From Candidatus Endomicrobiellum cryptotermitis (GTDB lineage: Bacteria; Elusimicrobiota; Endomicrobiia; Endomicrobiales; Endomicrobiaceae): 64,000 nucleotides of DNA. Under the pieces are notes generated by a model, which saw only the letters and a list, made by a program, of their open reading frames with translations, was not told the origin of the DNA and did no database searches. The translations under genes and the position numbers were made by a program. This document shows, in pieces, positions 17,381 through 27,237 of the stretch. The number at the start of each line of letters is the position of its first letter. The first letter of the stretch is position 1. The stretch spans positions 78,884 to 142,883 of the forward strand of contig JAIRNY010000020.1 of the NCBI GenBank assembly GCA_031257835.1, in the 5' to 3' direction.

Positions 17381-18703
17381 CTATTTACCTAACTTATTTA
17401 CAAGAGATTTAAAAATGTTGCCTCTTTCTTCAAAATTTGTAAAACTGTCAAAAGATGCACAAGCAGGAGAAAATAAAACTATATCACCATCTTTAGAATT
17501 CATATAAGCCTGTCTTAAAGCTTGTTCTAAACTTTTAGAATCAAAAAAGGTACTAGCACCACGTAAATCCTTCTTAATTTTATTTGAAGCTTCCCCTATA
17601 AGAAATACTGCTTTTACTTTTTTCTTTATAAGCTGCTTTAATGGAGTATATGGAACCCCTTTATCTTGGCCTCCCATAATAAGATTAATATTTTTGTCAA
17701 AAGATTCTAGAGCAACCCTGGTAGAATCAACATTTGTAGCTTTTGAATCATTATAGTAACTAACACCATTTATAGCTTTTACAAACTCTATTCTATGAGG
17801 TACACCTTTATATTTTGAAATGATTTTTTCTATAGATTTTAAGTGTATTCCCGCAACATAAGTAGCTGCAAATGAAGCCAAAATATTTTCTATATTATGC
17901 ATTCCAACAATATTAATTCTAGGTTCTATTTGAAAATGTTTTTTGTCAATTTGTATAACTATTTTTCCATCGTTATAAAACACTCCACTTTTTAAAGGTT
18001 TTTTACTAAAAAATATTACTCTCGATTTGGCTTTTTTAGCTAAATTAGCGCATATTTTATCGTCATAATTTACTACTAAAAAATCGTTTTTAGTCTGGTT
18101 AACAAATATATTTTGTTTTGATTTTATATAAGCTCTCATCGTCTTATGATGGTTAAGATGGTCTGGAGTAATATTTAGAAGTACAGATATATTTGCTTTA
18201 AAATTAGGTGAATCCTCTAATTGATAACTTGAAAGCTCCATAGTTATGTAAGTATCTTTTGTAGTTTTTAAAGCTTTATCCGATAATGGAATGCCTATAT
18301 TCCCAACAACAATAGAATTTTTGTGTTCCGACTTTATTATCTTAGAAATTAAGTCAGCAGTTGTAGTTTTCCCATTTGTACCTGTAACTGCTATAATCTT
18401 TCTATACTTAGAGTTTAAAAGTGCAAAAGATAGTTCACTTAATATTTGTATTTTTTTACTTTGAGCTTTTTTTAAAATAGAAATGTCTGGACACAATCCT
18501 GGACTTTTAATAATGATATTTGAACTTAAAATTTTGTCAGAATGGCAACCACCAAGTTCCACTGAAACTTTTTTATTTAAATTCTCTAACTTTTTTGTCT
18601 TTCCAACATCGCTAGCAAAAACACTGTTCCCTAATTTAACCGCAAGGTTTGCTGCAGAAATTCCACTTTTTCCAAGTCCTAAAACGCTAATATTATTTTT
18701 CAT
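17381..18703 (-). CDS. murD: UDP-MurNAc-Ala:D-Glu ligase
   Basis: A 440-residue Mur ligase with an N-terminal nucleotide-binding fold (VLGLGKSGISAANLA), the ATP loop VTGTNGKTTTADL near residue 107, the LNITPDHLNHH segment, and the C-terminal LFSPACASFDSF signature specific for MurD. Adds D-glutamate to UDP-MurNAc-L-Ala. It is 4 bases after mraY and 8 before ftsW. Confidence 0.96.
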   Translation of the reverse strand: MKNNISVLGLGKSGISAANLAVKLGNSVFASDVGKTKKLENLNKKVSVELGGCHSDKILSSNIIIKSPGLCPDISILKKAQSKKIQILSELSFALLNSKYRKIIAVTGTNGKTTTADLISKIIKSEHKNSIVVGNIGIPLSDKALKTTKDTYITMELSSYQLEDSPNFKANISVLLNITPDHLNHHKTMRAYIKSKQNIFVNQTKNDFLVVNYDDKICANLAKKAKSRVIFFSKKPLKSGVFYNDGKIVIQIDKKHFQIEPRINIVGMHNIENILASFAATYVAGIHLKSIEKIISKYKGVPHRIEFVKAINGVSYYNDSKATNVDSTRVALESFDKNINLIMGGQDKGVPYTPLKQLIKKKVKAVFLIGEASNKIKKDLRGASTFFDSKSLEQALRQAYMNSKDGDIVLFSPACASFDSFTNFEERGNIFKSLVNKLGK

Positions 18704-18707
18704 TAGA

Positions 18708-19793
18708 TTATCTCAATTTCAAAGAAGCAAAAGAAAGTATTGCAAGGATTATTCCTACAACCCAAAATCTTATTACAACTTTAGTTTCAGAAAGTCCAAG
18801 CATTTCAAAGTGATGGTGTATAGGCGTCATTTTAAAAATTCTTTTTTTAGTCCTTTTGTAATAAAAAACCTGAAGGAGTACAGAACAGGTTTCCACAACA
18901 AAAACGCCTCCAAGTAAAACTAAAATAAGTTCTTGTTTTATAAACACTGCTATCATCCCTAAAATTCCACCTAAAAACAAACTACCCGTATCTCCCATAA
19001 AAATTTCTGCTGGATGAGAATTATACCATAAAAAACCAAGTCCAGAACCTAAAATAGCACACGAAAATATTGCAATTTCTCCTGATCCTGAAACATGGAT
19101 TATTTTTAAGTAGTTAGCTATTTGTATATGCCCTGCAAAATAGGAAAACAATGTAAGACCAAAAGCAACAATTATTATATTGCCTATCGCAAGACCATCC
19201 AGACCATCTGTTAAATTAACAGCGTTAGAACTGCCTACAACTGTAATTATTACAAAAACTATATAAAAGAAAGAAAAGTTCACAAACAAACTTTTAAAAA
19301 AAGGAATATTGACAAGCGTTGCATAATCTGTATTTGAAGGGAAAAAGCTTAAATATGCGGCAAGCGTTGCAGCAAAAACAGTTTGTCCAAAAAGTTTACC
19401 TTTAGCAGAAAGACCATCAGAACTATGTTTCTTTAATTTTAAATAGTCATCACTCCAACCTAAAAAACCAAACCATAAAGTGCCACACAAAAGCCAAATA
19501 ATAAACCTATTGTCAAGTTTTGCCCACAGCAAAGTTGATATAACAACAGATATTATTATTAAAAGACCTCCCATAGTAGGAGTACCGTTTTTGCTTAAAT
19601 GTGGAATAGGACCATATTCTCTAACAATCTGTTTAATTTTAAAATTCTTTAGTTTTTTTATTATATATGGGCCAAATATAAAACATATTAAAAGGCTTGT
19701 TAAAATAGCTCCGCCACCTCTAAATGTAATGTAACCAAAAAGGTTAAAAGGAGTAAAAATGTTATTTAAATTATAAAATATATGGTATAACAT
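18708..19793 (-). CDS. mraY: Phospho-MurNAc-pentapeptide transferase MraY
   Basis: A 361-residue integral membrane transferase making lipid I. The signatures GTPTMGGLLI, VNLTDGLDGLA and MTPIHHHFE are all present, and the Asp-rich catalytic loops are intact. Normal length, and in its standard place between murF and murD. Confidence 0.97.
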   Translation of the reverse strand: MLYHIFYNLNNIFTPFNLFGYITFRGGGAILTSLLICFIFGPYIIKKLKNFKIKQIVREYGPIPHLSKNGTPTMGGLLIIISVVISTLLWAKLDNRFIIWLLCGTLWFGFLGWSDDYLKLKKHSSDGLSAKGKLFGQTVFAATLAAYLSFFPSNTDYATLVNIPFFKSLFVNFSFFYIVFVIITVVGSSNAVNLTDGLDGLAIGNIIIVAFGLTLFSYFAGHIQIANYLKIIHVSGSGEIAIFSCAILGSGLGFLWYNSHPAEIFMGDTGSLFLGGILGMIAVFIKQELILVLLGGVFVVETCSVLLQVFYYKRTKKRIFKMTPIHHHFEMLGLSETKVVIRFWVVGIILAILSFASLKLR

Positions 19794-19808
19794 TAATTGT
19801 TTTGCCTC

Positions 19809-21197
19809 TTATTGTAAGATATCGTAAAATTTTTCGTAGACTTCTTCTAACTGCATCCCTCTTGAAGCTTTAAATAAAAAAACAGAATTGTTTTCTGTAA
19901 GTCTTTTTAAATGCAACAAAAGAGATTCTTTATCTTTAGCATAAAAAACATTTTTACTATTTATTGCATTTGCGACATTTAAAGACTTATCTCCTAAAAG
20001 ACTAATAGAATTCACATTTTTGTTGCCAATAAATTTACCTAATTCAAAATGAAATTTATCAGAATTCTCCCCTAATTCAAGCATATCCCCTAAAACAAGA
20101 TTAATTTTCTTGTCAGGATATAGTTCTAAAATAGTTTCAATAGAAGCTTTCGTAGAACTTGGGTTTGCGTTATAAGCATCATTGATTAAAACAATTCCAC
20201 TAGAAGTTGTTATAGTGTCCATCCTCATTTTAGGACGGATAAAACTTTCCAAGCCCATTTTAATATTTGTAAGTGGCACATTTAAACTTATTGCGCAAGA
20301 GGCTGCAGCCAAAGCGTTTGAAACATTAAAAACACCCTTAGCTGGAATAAAAATATCTATTGAGTCGTCATTATAACAGATAGAAAAACTAGTACCATTT
20401 TGTGACATTTTTATATTGCTAGCATAAACATCTGAATTTACAGTTTTTAAAGAATATCTAACAATTGTTTTATTTTTAAAATTTTTATCTGATATATGTT
20501 TTAAATTTTCATCATCATTATTAACAACTAACACGCCCTTTTCTTTTACATTATAAAACAAATCTATTTTTTCTCTTAAAACTCCTTCTAAAGAATTAAA
20601 TTCTTCTATGTGAGAAAAACCTATATTTGTAATAACACCGACATCAGGTTTTATAATATTTGCTAATATTTTTATTTCTCCAAAAGCAGATGACCCCATT
20701 TCAAAAACGCTGTAGTTAACATATGAATCTAAATTAAATACAGATAAAGGAAGACCTATTCTATTGTTAAAGTTTCCCTTATTTGAAAGAGTTCCCCCTT
20801 TTGTTTTCAAAATTGAACTTAACATCTCTTTTGTAGTTGTTTTTCCATTAGAACCTGTTATGCCAACTTTTTTAATATTCTTAAATTTTTCAATATAAAC
20901 TCTAGCAATTTCTCCAAGAGTGACAACAGTATCTTTTGTTTTGATCACCGCAACTTTGTTTAAACTGCCAAAGTTTTGTTCATCAAAATGCATATCTTTT
21001 GAGTATATTATAGCGCACGCTCCTCTAGAAACAGCATCTTTTATAAAATCATGCCCATCATAACGTTTTCCTTTAATGGCAAAGTAAATATCATCTTTAA
21101 CTATAGTCCTAGAATCTACAGATACACCTTTTACTAAAACATTTTGGAAAGAAATACTTACATAAGGTAACAGTTCATCAAGATAACAAGATTCCAT
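19809..21197 (-). CDS. murF: UDP-MurNAc-tripeptide:D-Ala-D-Ala ligase
   Basis: A 462-residue Mur ligase. ATP loop ITGSNGKTTTKEML near residue 115, GSSAFGEIK in place of the usual GA..GEI segment, and LINDAYNANPSS are MurF markers. It completes the UDP-MurNAc-pentapeptide. Its ATG overlaps the final base of the murE stop. Confidence 0.95.
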   Translation of the reverse strand: MESCYLDELLPYVSISFQNVLVKGVSVDSRTIVKDDIYFAIKGKRYDGHDFIKDAVSRGACAIIYSKDMHFDEQNFGSLNKVAVIKTKDTVVTLGEIARVYIEKFKNIKKVGITGSNGKTTTKEMLSSILKTKGGTLSNKGNFNNRIGLPLSVFNLDSYVNYSVFEMGSSAFGEIKILANIIKPDVGVITNIGFSHIEEFNSLEGVLREKIDLFYNVKEKGVLVVNNDDENLKHISDKNFKNKTIVRYSLKTVNSDVYASNIKMSQNGTSFSICYNDDSIDIFIPAKGVFNVSNALAAASCAISLNVPLTNIKMGLESFIRPKMRMDTITTSSGIVLINDAYNANPSSTKASIETILELYPDKKINLVLGDMLELGENSDKFHFELGKFIGNKNVNSISLLGDKSLNVANAINSKNVFYAKDKESLLLHLKRLTENNSVFLFKASRGMQLEEVYEKFYDILQ

Positions 21198-22726
21198 TAG
21201 AAGACAAACTCCTTTTGAGCATCAAGAGGCTGAGCATTTTCTTTTTGTTTTCTCAAATCAATATATTTTCTTGCTATTTCTACATCACTAAAATGTATTT
21301 TCTGTGTACCAATAGCTTGATAATTTTCGTGGCCTTTACCTGCAATTAAAACAACATCACCTTTAGCAGCCATAAAAACTGCCTTTCTTATAGCTTCTTG
21401 CCTATCTACTATAACTTTATAATTATTCTTATAAGACCTCTTTATACCAACTTCTATATCTAATAAAATATTGTTTGGATTTTCTGTTCTTGGATTATCT
21501 GAAGTAACAAAAACAAAATCACTCATTTCAACTGCAGTTTTACCCATTATAGGCCTTTTGGTTCTATCTCTATCACCACCACAACCAAAAACTGTAATAA
21601 TTCTTTTTGGTTTAACTTTTTTTATTGCAGATAAAACATTTTTTAATGCATCGTCAGTATGAGCATAATCTACGACAACCTCAAACTCTAAATCTTCAAC
21701 ATCAACTCTTTCAAGTCTACCAGGCGCTTGAGCTGCATTAGTTATGCCATTTATTGCTGCCTCAAAAGAAATACCACTACAAACAGCTGCACCAAAAGAA
21801 GCCAGAGCATTGTAAACATTATGTAGTCCAATATGTTTAATGCTAACTTTTCCTTTTAGTTCATTATAAATTAAATCAAAACTTGTCTCATTATTCTCAA
21901 CAATTATGTTTAATGCTTTAAAATCTGAATTTATATTTTTCCCTGTAGAATAAAACTTGATATGTGCATTTGTAACAAGACTTGCAAGTTTTTTACCGTA
22001 TTTATCATCAGCATTGATTATGGCATACTTTTGAGTAGTTTTATTGTTCTTACATAAACTTTCAAATAACATAGATTTTGCTTTAAAATATCCTTTCATA
22101 TCTTTATGAAAATCTAAATGGTCTTGTGTAAGGTTACTGAAAATTGCTATATCAAATTCTATACCATAAACTCTACCCAAACTTAACGCATGAGAAGACA
22201 CTTCCATTACTATATTTTTTATACCATTATTTACAACATCTCTCATAAACTTATAAATATCTAAAGATTGAGGAGTTGTGTTTGGCGCCTCTAATATATT
22301 TCCTTTATATCTATAATTAACAGTACCCATAACTGCACAATCTACACTAGATTGCTTGAATATGCTTTCTATCATATAAGAAACAGTAGTTTTTCCATTA
22401 GTACCAGTTACGCCTATAACATTTAAATGTCTATCTGGACAATTGTAAAATTTAGCGCAAAAAACTGCCATAAATTTTAAAATATCTACAACAACAACTT
22501 GTGTTATGTGACAATCTTTCTGTTTTTCAGTCGTAATAATTACGACTGCACCATTATTTATAGCTTCATGAATATATTTACTACCACTTATTTTATGTCC
22601 AGGTAAAGCAAAAAAAGCAAAACCAGATTCAACTTTTCTTGAGTCGTAAGAGACACCCAAAACTTCAACATCATTTTTACCAACAACGATCATATCAAAA
22701 ACTGGTAAAAGCTCTTTTAAATTCAT
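21197..22726 (-). CDS. murE: UDP-MurNAc-dipeptide:meso-diaminopimelate ligase
   Basis: A 509-residue Mur ligase with ATP loop VTGTNGKTTVSYM, EVSSHAL, and the substrate-selecting motif DNPRTENP, which marks meso-DAP rather than lysine enzymes. The track starts at 22846, but the ATG at 22726 (MNLKELL) has an AGAAG-type site, aligns with the usual family start and avoids an odd basic extension. The upstream 0.9 kb separating it from ftsI is filled with transposon debris. Confidence 0.94.
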   Translation of the reverse strand: MNLKELLPVFDMIVVGKNDVEVLGVSYDSRKVESGFAFFALPGHKISGSKYIHEAINNGAVVIITTEKQKDCHITQVVVVDILKFMAVFCAKFYNCPDRHLNVIGVTGTNGKTTVSYMIESIFKQSSVDCAVMGTVNYRYKGNILEAPNTTPQSLDIYKFMRDVVNNGIKNIVMEVSSHALSLGRVYGIEFDIAIFSNLTQDHLDFHKDMKGYFKAKSMLFESLCKNNKTTQKYAIINADDKYGKKLASLVTNAHIKFYSTGKNINSDFKALNIIVENNETSFDLIYNELKGKVSIKHIGLHNVYNALASFGAAVCSGISFEAAINGITNAAQAPGRLERVDVEDLEFEVVVDYAHTDDALKNVLSAIKKVKPKRIITVFGCGGDRDRTKRPIMGKTAVEMSDFVFVTSDNPRTENPNNILLDIEVGIKRSYKNNYKVIVDRQEAIRKAVFMAAKGDVVLIAGKGHENYQAIGTQKIHFSDVEIARKYIDLRKQKENAQPLDAQKEFVF

Positions 22727-23030
22727 TTCTTCTATTCCAATATAATATTTAATTTTCTTATCGCTCTTGATTATAGTATTTTTTATGGTGTTTGTGCATC
22801 TTTTCGTATCGTCACACCTTAAACATTTTAGTATTTTAAAATCCAACTTGCTCGACAGAGTTTACTAGAACAACCAATTTTACAAGTAAATTACCAATAT
22901 TTCATTAAGAGTGGCCAAATCAGATGAATCCCCAAGACCAAAATATGCCACAAAGACATCTAGCTTCCCTTGCTATATCTAGCCATATCGCTACTGATAC
23001 TTACGGTATTTCCTGGCACAGACATAGTTT

Positions 23031-23160
23031 GTTTGGTCAGTTTAGTATCCTTATCTACGGTACTAGAGCAGATTTTATAAAAAGATTATTTTTCGACAGA
23101 GTTTATGAGAGATTTAGACATAAAATATTAGTTTTTTTAGAGGGGACCAAATAGATTAAA
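23031..23160. mobile_element. Partial inverted-repeat element (copy B)
   Basis: The left end GTTTGGTCAGTTTAGTATCC, then TTATCTACGGTACTAGAGCA, matches the terminal repeat of the copies near 12.0 and 32.2 kb, including the flank TGGCACAGACATAGTTTG. The usual core and the right repeat cannot be recognised, so this is a truncated or decayed copy. Confidence 0.5.
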
Positions 23161-23284
23161 GCCTGACCGATTTTAAGGGAAAACTATGTAAAATATTTAT
23201 GATTTTAAATATACAAATTTAAAAAAGGTTTTCTATGAAAAAATTATATTAAAAGCTAACTCCGCCTTATTTTAGTGGGGCTAT

Positions 23285-23560
23285 ATTGATTTTCAAGAAG
23301 AGAGAGTTCTGTTTTTTCGAAAGTTCGGATAGTTCCCCTTGTTTTCCTTCAATTTTTTGTTGATACACAAAACGTCCCTGCTCTATCACCTCTTTCGGCA
23401 AGATTTTATTTAGCAGTCCAGCTGTTGTTAATCTATCCTACAACTAATACGCAATCATAGCTATAAAATTTACAAAAAGCCAACCATCAATTACGAACCT
23501 ATTTTGCATATACGTTTTGTCTGCTTCCAAAAAATTCTTGTAACTATCAAACATTACTCC
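23285..23560 (-). pseudogene. C-terminal relic of an IS4/IS1634-type transposase
   Basis: The minus strand reads FEADKTYM-like and GWLFVNFIAMIAY segments, then after a stop/frameshift RLTTAGLLNKILPKEVIEQG and SELSKKQNSL. This order (NFLAL-type span, KYSPKDVL-like helix, GK..SEIPKKT-like tail) is the C-terminal end of DDE transposases of the IS4/IS1634 group. The catalytic core is absent. The family is assigned by eye. Confidence 0.6.
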
Positions 23561-23632
23561 TACCCACTAACTTGAGGCGAAGTTAGGGTTTAAAAGCTAA
23601 AGAAAGTAAAAGAATTAAAAACGGGAACTTAT

Positions 23633-25336
23633 TTATATTTTATTTTTACTAATATCATCTTTAGGAATTTCCAAATATTGAGCAATAGATTGCGCAATAG
23701 AAGAAAAAACAGGCGATGCAACAGAAGAACCATAGTAACTTCGCCCTTTAGGCTCGTCAATTATAACAAGTACAACAAATTCAGGTTCCATGGCTGGTAA
23801 CATCCCACAAAAAGAAGCTGTATAAAACTTTTTAGAGTAAGCTTTAGTTAAATGGTCTACCTTTTGAGAAGTGCCAGTTTTACCACCCACAGTGTATCCC
23901 ATAACTTTTGCACTTTTACCTGTCCCAAAATCAACTGAATTTTTTAATATTTTTTTCATCATATAAGCAGTTTCTTTAGAAACCACTCTTCTTATTTCCA
24001 TAGTATGAAAATTTTCTTGAGTATCATTTTCATTGTACTTACCTATTCTCTGAACTATATAAGGTTTTAAAAGTACGCCACCATTTGCAATAGCTGTAAA
24101 AACATTTATCATCTGCAAAGCAGTTACCCCTATACCTTGGCCAAAAGAAATCGTAGGAAGCGTTAAAGCGTTCCAATGTTTAACATCTAGCAAAAGACCT
24201 TTGGCTTCACCAGGCAAATCAATGCCTGTTAAAGAATAAAAACCAAACTTTCTTATATATTCGTAAAAATCGTTGACCCCCAATTTCTTTGCAATTTTTA
24301 TCATAGCAATATTAGAAGACATTTCCATTGCCTTGCTTAAAGACACCTTCCCTTCTATTTTATGGTCATCTCTTATAGTATGACCTCCTATTTTAAGTTT
24401 TCCATTTTCTAAATAAAAAGTATCTGAAAGTTTAGCTTTATTTTCTTCTAAAGCCGACGCAACTGTAACTATCTTAAATGTAGAGCCTGGCTCGTATATA
24501 TCACTAATTGCAGCATTTCTTAAAACTTTTAAATCTTTAATTTTTTCTAAATAGTCAAAATCTGGTAAAGATACCATAGCTAAAATGCTACCTGTTTTTG
24601 GGTTTTGTACAATGCATATTGCCTTTTTAGCTTGATATTTCTCAAAAGTTTTTCTAAGTTCTTGTTCTGCTATATATTGTATATTTCTATCTATACTTAA
24701 AATTACGTTTTGGCCACAAATTTTGGATTGGTCAATAACTTTATTCTGTATTATATAACCTCTTCCGTCTCTGTACGTACTTGCTATAACACTATTACCT
24801 AAAAGACAATTGTTACATGTTTTTTCTATTCCCTCTAATCCGTTACCATGATGGTCAGTTATACCTAAAATATTAGAAAGCATTTTACCTTCTGGATATT
24901 TTCTTACATATTTACTTTCAAAACCAACACCTCTCAACTTCATCATTTTTATATTATTTGCCACACTTGAGTCTACATCATAAGCAATAGGAACATAAGC
25001 TCTGTTTCCATAATCACTCAAGTTTTTCTCTTTAACTTGTATACCATTTTTTAATAAAACATCTTTTATATTAGAAAAATCTTCTATAATTTTAGGATCT
25101 AAAAAAATATTATATTTTTTTACGCTTGTAGCAAGTATATTGCCTTTTGCATCCAAAATATCGCCACGTTTTGGAACTTCTACAGTTTGACAATTTACCA
25201 TCCTACCTACACTGTGACTTATCTTATTATGTAAAAAAATTTGTATATATATAAGCTTTACAAACAAAACAAAAAAGACTGACAGCACTATAAATGCTAG
25301 AACAGTCTTTCTATTAAGAGATTTTTTTCTTTTCAT
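23633..25336 (-). CDS. ftsI: Septal peptidoglycan transpeptidase (class B PBP) FtsI
   Basis: A 567-residue class B penicillin-binding protein with one N-terminal membrane span, a PBP dimer domain, and a transpeptidase domain with SxxK as GSTFKI, SxN as SSN and the KTGTSQK box. It cross-links septal peptidoglycan with FtsW. Length is normal. It follows the small ftsL-like gene by 10 bases. Confidence 0.95.
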   Translation of the reverse strand: MKRKKSLNRKTVLAFIVLSVFFVLFVKLIYIQIFLHNKISHSVGRMVNCQTVEVPKRGDILDAKGNILATSVKKYNIFLDPKIIEDFSNIKDVLLKNGIQVKEKNLSDYGNRAYVPIAYDVDSSVANNIKMMKLRGVGFESKYVRKYPEGKMLSNILGITDHHGNGLEGIEKTCNNCLLGNSVIASTYRDGRGYIIQNKVIDQSKICGQNVILSIDRNIQYIAEQELRKTFEKYQAKKAICIVQNPKTGSILAMVSLPDFDYLEKIKDLKVLRNAAISDIYEPGSTFKIVTVASALEENKAKLSDTFYLENGKLKIGGHTIRDDHKIEGKVSLSKAMEMSSNIAMIKIAKKLGVNDFYEYIRKFGFYSLTGIDLPGEAKGLLLDVKHWNALTLPTISFGQGIGVTALQMINVFTAIANGGVLLKPYIVQRIGKYNENDTQENFHTMEIRRVVSKETAYMMKKILKNSVDFGTGKSAKVMGYTVGGKTGTSQKVDHLTKAYSKKFYTASFCGMLPAMEPEFVVLVIIDEPKGRSYYGSSVASPVFSSIAQSIAQYLEIPKDDISKNKI

Positions 25337-25346
25337 TTTATATTAA

Positions 25347-25610
25347 TTACTCAATATAGACAGTATTTTGTTCATCTGCAACAATGAAATTTCTTTCTTT
25401 AGCTATTTTATACATTTTGTCAAGAGCAAGCATAGAATTTATTTTTAACCGCAAATTATCATTTTCAGAAATAATATTATTATATTCACTCTGCAAAGCG
25501 CTAATCTTATACGCAAATCTTATTGAAGTGCTTTGTTGCCACAAATATACAAAAAAGCTAATAACTAAAAGTAAAATGAAAAAAAACGATTTATACATTA
25601 ATTTTCTCAC
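25347..25610 (-). CDS. ftsL: FtsL-like cell-division protein
   Basis: An 87-residue single-span membrane protein with a short basic N-terminus, one long hydrophobic segment and an extracytoplasmic coiled coil (LQSEYNNIISENDNLR). Sequence alone is weak evidence, but position between rsmH and ftsI is the invariant ftsL slot. It overlaps rsmH by 20 bases. A start four residues later (MYKSFF) is possible. Confidence 0.75.
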   Translation of the reverse strand: MRKLMYKSFFFILLLVISFFVYLWQQSTSIRFAYKISALQSEYNNIISENDNLRLKINSMLALDKMYKIAKERNFIVADEQNTVYIE

Positions 25611-26466
25611 AAGCTCTTATCTTTGAACTTCTACTTCTAGGATTTGCTTTTACTTCTTCATAAGCAGCAGTAATAACCTTTTTCGTAAGTAGTTTATATA
25701 TTTTATTATCTGCATTTTGTTTAAAATTTAATTTGACTATTCTATCTTCTAGAGAATGAAAACTTATTATTACAATACGTCCTTGAGAATTTAAAATTTC
25801 TGGAGCTTGCAATAATAAAAGCTCTAAATTTGAAAGTTCTTTATTAACAAAGATTCTTAACGCTTGAAACACTTTCGTAGCAGGGTTTATCCTGCTTTCT
25901 TGTCTTTTAACAGAACATACTATATCTTGCAATTCTACAGCTGTATTTATTATACCTCTTTGCCTTCTAACACAAATAGCATTTGCAAGCTGTCTTGCCA
26001 TATACTCTTGTCCATACTTATAAAAAATATCTGCTAAATCTTTACTAGAATAAGTGTTAATTATCTCTTTTGCTGTTAATGGATTTTTACTATCCATTCT
26101 CATGTCTAAAACATTAGCATTAAAAGAAAATCCTCTACTTAAATCATCAAGCTGTTTAGATGAAACTCCTATATCTGCTAAAATGCCATCAACTTTGTAA
26201 ACATCTATATTTGATAAAGCCTGTTTAATATTTTTAAAGTTGTCTTTTATAAAAGTTACTCTATTATTAAAACATTTTTTATTTTCAACAAATTGTTTAT
26301 AAGCATCTTCGTCACAGTCAAAAGCAATAATTTTTATGTTAGGAAATTTCTCAAGAAGATAAGCAGTATGTCCACCACCACCAAAAGTACAATCAACATA
26401 TAAACCATCTAATTTATTTACCAAACAATTTGACACTTCTAAAGGCATTACAGAAACATGGTACAT
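25591..26466 (-). CDS. rsmH: 16S rRNA (cytosine-1402-N4) methyltransferase RsmH
   Basis: A 291-residue SAM methyltransferase (formerly MraW). The N-terminal HVSVMPLEV, DCTFGGGGHTAYLLE SAM loop, DGILADIGVSSKQLD and the C-terminal IISFHSLEDRIVK are signatures. It opens the dcw cluster; mraZ is absent upstream. Confidence 0.96.
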   Translation of the reverse strand: MYHVSVMPLEVSNCLVNKLDGLYVDCTFGGGGHTAYLLEKFPNIKIIAFDCDEDAYKQFVENKKCFNNRVTFIKDNFKNIKQALSNIDVYKVDGILADIGVSSKQLDDLSRGFSFNANVLDMRMDSKNPLTAKEIINTYSSKDLADIFYKYGQEYMARQLANAICVRRQRGIINTAVELQDIVCSVKRQESRINPATKVFQALRIFVNKELSNLELLLLQAPEILNSQGRIVIISFHSLEDRIVKLNFKQNADNKIYKLLTKKVITAAYEEVKANPRSRSSKIRACEKINV

Positions 26467-26478
26467 TTACATTAAACC

Positions 26479-26832
26479 TTACTTGGATATAAATATCTTT
26501 ACAGCTGTAAATAATAGTACTACTGCAAAACATTTTTTTAAAATATTTTCTGGAAACATGTCAGCTACATTTGCTCCAAAAAAACCTCCTATCACAAAAC
26601 CTAGCCCTATCAAGCTAGCAACTGTAATGTTTACATACCCCTTTTTATAATATACTAACATAGAAAAAAAACTTAAAACTATTATCGCAAGAGATGTCCC
26701 CTGCGCTTGGTGCTGAGTCATCTTTAAAAGTATAACCATAAGAGGAATTAAAATACTTGCTCCTCCTACACCAAACAGTCCTCCAAAAAAACCTCCTAAA
26801 AAACCTATAACTACACAAACAATCATTTCCAT
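26479..26832 (-). CDS. Half-size TauE/SafE-family membrane protein
   Basis: A 117-residue hydrophobic protein with about four spans and the family motif GGFFGGLFGVGGASILIPLM. TauE/SafE proteins (sulfite/sulfonate export) are usually about 250 residues as two such halves, although stand-alone halves exist. It could be functional as a dimer or a truncated relic. It lies 12 bases upstream of rsmH in the same direction. Confidence 0.75.
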   Translation of the reverse strand: MEMIVCVVIGFLGGFFGGLFGVGGASILIPLMVILLKMTQHQAQGTSLAIIVLSFFSMLVYYKKGYVNITVASLIGLGFVIGGFFGANVADMFPENILKKCFAVVLLFTAVKIFISK

Positions 26833-26868
26833 AAAGCCACACCCTTAAAAACGATATTCAATGTACCC

Positions 26869-27236
26869 CCCTCCTAATAAAGATGAACTGTACACCGAAT
26901 TCTGTCTTTTAATAATTTAAAAGTGCAATCATTTCTCTGCCGTTAAAATTACTTTTAACGATCAAGCGGCCAACCTTAAGCCTTGCTTTCCGGTAAGGAT
27001 TTAACCGTTTCATCTTTCGCATTACTGCAAAACTTATCCTCTTGTAAGGATACTTTTTACATTTCTGTAAAAAGCGTCTCTGCTCGCACCTCTACTCTCA
27101 CAAGCGACAGGGATTACCTGCTACCGTTTACTATGCATCAATAAATGATACATAGTTAAAGTTCGGACTTTCCTCTTTAAGTCTGTATTAAACAACTACA
27201 GCATAAAGCGATTGCATATCCATCTTTATAGGAGGT
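26869..27236 (-). ncRNA. rnpB: RNase P RNA (bacterial type A-like)
   Basis: On the minus strand the conserved 5' block GAGGAAAGTCCGAAC and 3' block ACAGAATTCGGTGTACAG are present. The ends CCTCCTATAAAGATG and CATCTTTATTAGGAGG pair to form helix P1, fixing the boundaries. Length about 368 nt is normal. It cleaves 5' leaders from tRNA precursors. Confidence 0.95.
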
Positions 27237-27237
27237 T

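Larger units (their letters stand above)
22847..23632. other. Debris region between murE and ftsI
   Basis: In most dcw clusters ftsI and murE abut. Here 0.8 kb lies between them, holding a partial inverted-repeat element and a transposase fragment (listed separately). The track ORF at 22924-23154 crosses the repeat and is unlikely to be a gene. A short motif, CCTGACCGATTTTAAGGGAA near 23162, recurs in similar form near 28598 and 37216. The murE promoter must lie within this debris, or transcription reads through from ftsI. Confidence 0.6.

Noticed and set aside
22924-23154. 76-codon plus-strand ORF
   Set aside because: It crosses the inverted-repeat element and its flank, has no family resemblance, and its frame is not kept in the other copies.
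26479-26832. Calling the half-size TauE/SafE gene a pseudogene
   Set aside because: The frame is clean and the family includes stand-alone halves, so truncation is not shown.
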